From Syntrophobacterales bacterium (GTDB lineage: Bacteria; Desulfobacterota; Syntrophorhabdia; Syntrophorhabdales; WCHB1-27): DNA of 15,686 nt. The stretch lies in NCBI GenBank assembly GCA_017881765.1, contig JADGQN010000062.1:1-15686 (forward strand), written 5' to 3'. Within the stretch, counting starts at the first letter, position 1. Each line of letters opens with the position of its first letter. The translations under genes and the position numbers were made by a program. Positions 13,941 through 15,686 of this stretch are shown here, one piece after another. The notes under the pieces were generated by a model. That model made no database searches. It was not told where the DNA came from and saw only the letters and a program-made list of their open reading frames with translations.

Positions 13941-15386
13941 ATGTCGATTGAGAAACAGGATTTGCGGGCTGTGTTGCGCAAGGTTGAGCAAGAGGGGGAG
14001 CTTATCCGTGTGAAGCGGGAGGTGGATCCCCTGATCGAGATTCCTGCCGTTGTGAAGGCCCTAGCGGACCTTCCTAAAATACCGGTGCTCCTGTTTGAAA
14101 ACGTAAAAAAGTTTCCCGGGGTCAGGGCTTGCGGCGCGTTCTTCGGGGACAGAACACGCGTTCTCAGGTCTCTGGGCTTGCCCCTGGAGCCCACCGCGAT
14201 GAACAATTATATTTTAGAGGCCCTGGGAAAACCTCTGGCGCCTAAGCTCGTAAAGCAGGCGCCTTGCAAAGAGAACATCCGGAAGCCCCCTCTTAATTTG
14301 GGTAAGACGATCTTTCCAACAAAAGGGGCCTCTCAGTCAAAGCACCTTTACTATCATACGGTCGTCTTCACCAAGCACCCGAAAACGGGTCACATAAACA
14401 TGGGTATGTACCGTGTGACTTTGCAGCCGCGAGGTCAGGTCAGCGTTAATCTGCGTGTGACCCAGCATGGCGGCATGCATCTTCAGGTGGCCAAGGAGAT
14501 GGGTGTGCCGTTGCAGGTGGCTCTATGTTTGGGGGTTCATCCGGCTGTCTACGAAGCGGCCACTTCAGAACTGCCGTACGGCTATGATGAAGTTGGTCTG
14601 GCGGGAGCCCTGGTAGGTGAGCCGGTGGAAATGGTTAAGGCGGAGACGATCGACATGCAGGTGCCCGCCTACGCGGAGGTAGTTATTGAGGGAGAGATCC
14701 GGCCCCCCTACAAACTCGGCAACGAAGGTCCGTGGCCGGAGTACCTCGGCTATCTCGGGATGAACATTAACCCGCCCCTTATGGATATCACCGCAATAAC
14801 CTTTCGCAACCAGCCGATCGTCCCGCTCTTCGTACCCGGGGCCATCCCAAACGTTGTTTCGATAGGCAACGAAGCACAGTTGCTGCGCACGCTGCGCTCC
14901 TTCGCCGGAGAGTTCGTGCTGGATGCTGCCTTCACCCACGGAGCGCGCCGCCACCATGCTATCATCAAAGTGCGCAAGACACATCCGCACCACGAGGGCT
15001 ACCAGCTGAATGTGGCAATGGCAGCCTTTGCCCACGGCTCATCAACTGCCCTCGACCAGGTAACCATCGTAGATGAAGATATCGACATTCGTAACTATCG
15101 GGAGGTTGACTGGGCAGTCTCGACACGGTGCAATTTTGCTAAACAGGTCCATATTCTTCCCGAGGCGCGCTCTCACCAGAACAATCCCATTGCAGGCGTG
15201 CGGGAGCTTTCGGAGGAACCGATCATCACGGGCAAGATGATCATCGATGCTACGATCCCGTGGGCATACAGAGTGGCGGAGAAGTCGCCCGGCATCACGT
15301 TTTTTACCAGAAGCAGCTGGCCAGAGGTCGAGCTGGGAACCTACCTCGAGGCGAATGACAAAAAACGGTGGTTGAGGGAGGGATGA
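13941..15386 (+). CDS. UbiD-family decarboxylase with Lys in the Arg position (UbiD-D)
   Basis: I start this at the ATG with CAGGAGGG six bases upstream, giving MSIEKQDLRAVL and 481 residues, the normal family length. Earlier in-frame ATGs back to 13830 would add an unconserved leader. Landmarks are IPVLLFENVKKFPG (47-60), FTKHPKTGHINMGMYR (143-158), SELPYGYDEVGLAGAL (209-224), AYAEVVIEGEI (243-253), EGPWPEYLGYLG (262-273), VDEDIDIRNYREVDWAVSTR (377-396) and IIDATIPW (434-441). The two Glu of the catalytic pattern are kept (E262, E267), but the motif is EGPWPE instead of EGPFGE. The normally conserved Arg of TRDPxxG is Lys145 (codon AAG). It is probably a prenyl-FMN (de)carboxylase of a distinct subfamily. 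A TAXI solute receptor follows after 4 bp, so the two are almost surely cotranscribed and may share a substrate. Confidence 0.92.
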   Translation: MSIEKQDLRAVLRKVEQEGELIRVKREVDPLIEIPAVVKALADLPKIPVLLFENVKKFPGVRACGAFFGDRTRVLRSLGLPLEPTAMNNYILEALGKPLAPKLVKQAPCKENIRKPPLNLGKTIFPTKGASQSKHLYYHTVVFTKHPKTGHINMGMYRVTLQPRGQVSVNLRVTQHGGMHLQVAKEMGVPLQVALCLGVHPAVYEAATSELPYGYDEVGLAGALVGEPVEMVKAETIDMQVPAYAEVVIEGEIRPPYKLGNEGPWPEYLGYLGMNINPPLMDITAITFRNQPIVPLFVPGAIPNVVSIGNEAQLLRTLRSFAGEFVLDAAFTHGARRHHAIIKVRKTHPHHEGYQLNVAMAAFAHGSSTALDQVTIVDEDIDIRNYREVDWAVSTRCNFAKQVHILPEARSHQNNPIAGVRELSEEPIITGKMIIDATIPWAYRVAEKSPGITFFTRSSWPEVELGTYLEANDKKRWLREG

Positions 15387-15390
15387 AAAT

Positions 15391-15686
15391 ATGAGAGATA
15401 AGTGGCCTTCGAGAGTAACTATGATCGTAATGGCTCTGTTGTGGACGCTGGGCATTACGTTCACCGGGGATGCTGCCCCGGCTCAAAAGAGTATTAACTT
15501 CATCACCAATCCGGCCGGCATGGGGAACTACACCGTTTCGGTGGCCCAGGCCCAATTGATATCGAGGAAGACAAATTTGCAGGTGATCGTCCAGCCCACG
15601 CAAGGGCCGAAGGTAATTCCCTATGTGCTGGAGAGCGGTGAGGGCCAGGTGGCAATCTTGAGCCTTAACAACACTGCTTGGGCGTA
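15391..15686 (+). CDS. TAXI-family TRAP transporter solute-binding protein, N-terminal part (cut by window edge)
   Basis: Ninety-eight codons are visible. A signal peptide (VTMIVMALLWTLGITFTGDAAPAQ) precedes INFITNPAGMGNYTVSVAQAQLISRK and QVIVQPTQGPKVIPYVLESGEGQVAILSLNN. The pattern is the N-terminal lobe of TAXI receptors: a GTGPAG-like loop, a YxxxxALA-type helix, an oligopolar strand, then a GEGQ/AI segment. These periplasmic receptors feed DctM-type permeases with carboxylates or amino acids. The ATG lies 4 bp after the UbiD-D stop, with a GGGAGGG ribosome site inside the end of UbiD-D. The membrane subunits would be expected to the right of the window. Confidence 0.85.
   Translation, partial: MRDKWPSRVTMIVMALLWTLGITFTGDAAPAQKSINFITNPAGMGNYTVSVAQAQLISRKTNLQVIVQPTQGPKVIPYVLESGEGQVAILSLNNTAWA

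Overview
The window looks like accessory catabolic DNA from an anaerobic bacterium, moderately GC-rich by eye. It carries four different UbiD-family (prenylated-FMN) decarboxylase-like genes, a DASS-family anion transporter, a class II aldolase/adducin-family protein and the start of a TAXI-type TRAP solute receptor. Dispersed REP-like palindromes lie between genes. This mix resembles syntrophic or sulfate-reducing aromatic degraders of the Desulfobacterota/Syntrophorhabdus type. That assignment is inference from gene content; there is no rRNA or other marker gene here.

Layout. Positions 1-6152 hold a minus-strand cluster, read right to left: UbiD-C (6152-4773), DASS transporter (4716-3277), UbiD-B (3158-1716) and UbiD-A (1523 to beyond the left edge). 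A 133-bp MITE-like element lies between UbiD-B and UbiD-A. A 210-bp divergent region with short palindromes separates UbiD-C from a plus-strand class II aldolase-like gene (6363-7085). That gene converges, 7 bp apart, on a secreted CocE/NonD-type hydrolase (8868-7093). Further minus-strand genes follow: a stand-alone pyruvate-kinase alpha/beta-domain protein (9718-9116) and a nitroreductase-like flavoprotein (10571-9879). Their intergenic spaces hold REP-like palindromes and a degenerate 9-bp tandem repeat.

Positions 10800-13800 are a scar-like zone. It has a C-terminally broken Y1 (IS200/REP-type) transposase with an N-terminal Cys-rich module, an antisense Cys-rich Sel1-repeat exported protein, and a probable DUF5615 toxin remnant. 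From 13941 a plus-strand unit starts: UbiD-D, followed 4 bp later by a TAXI solute-binding protein cut by the right edge.

The likely common theme is uptake of carboxylated (probably aromatic) compounds and their reversible decarboxylation or carboxylation. Only UbiD-B keeps the textbook Arg/Glu/Glu active-site pattern. UbiD-A lacks the first Glu, UbiD-C lacks the first Glu and probably the Arg, and UbiD-D has Lys in place of the Arg. Substrates cannot be read from the sequence. No UbiX (flavin prenyltransferase) gene is in the window, so the cofactor must be supplied from elsewhere in the genome.
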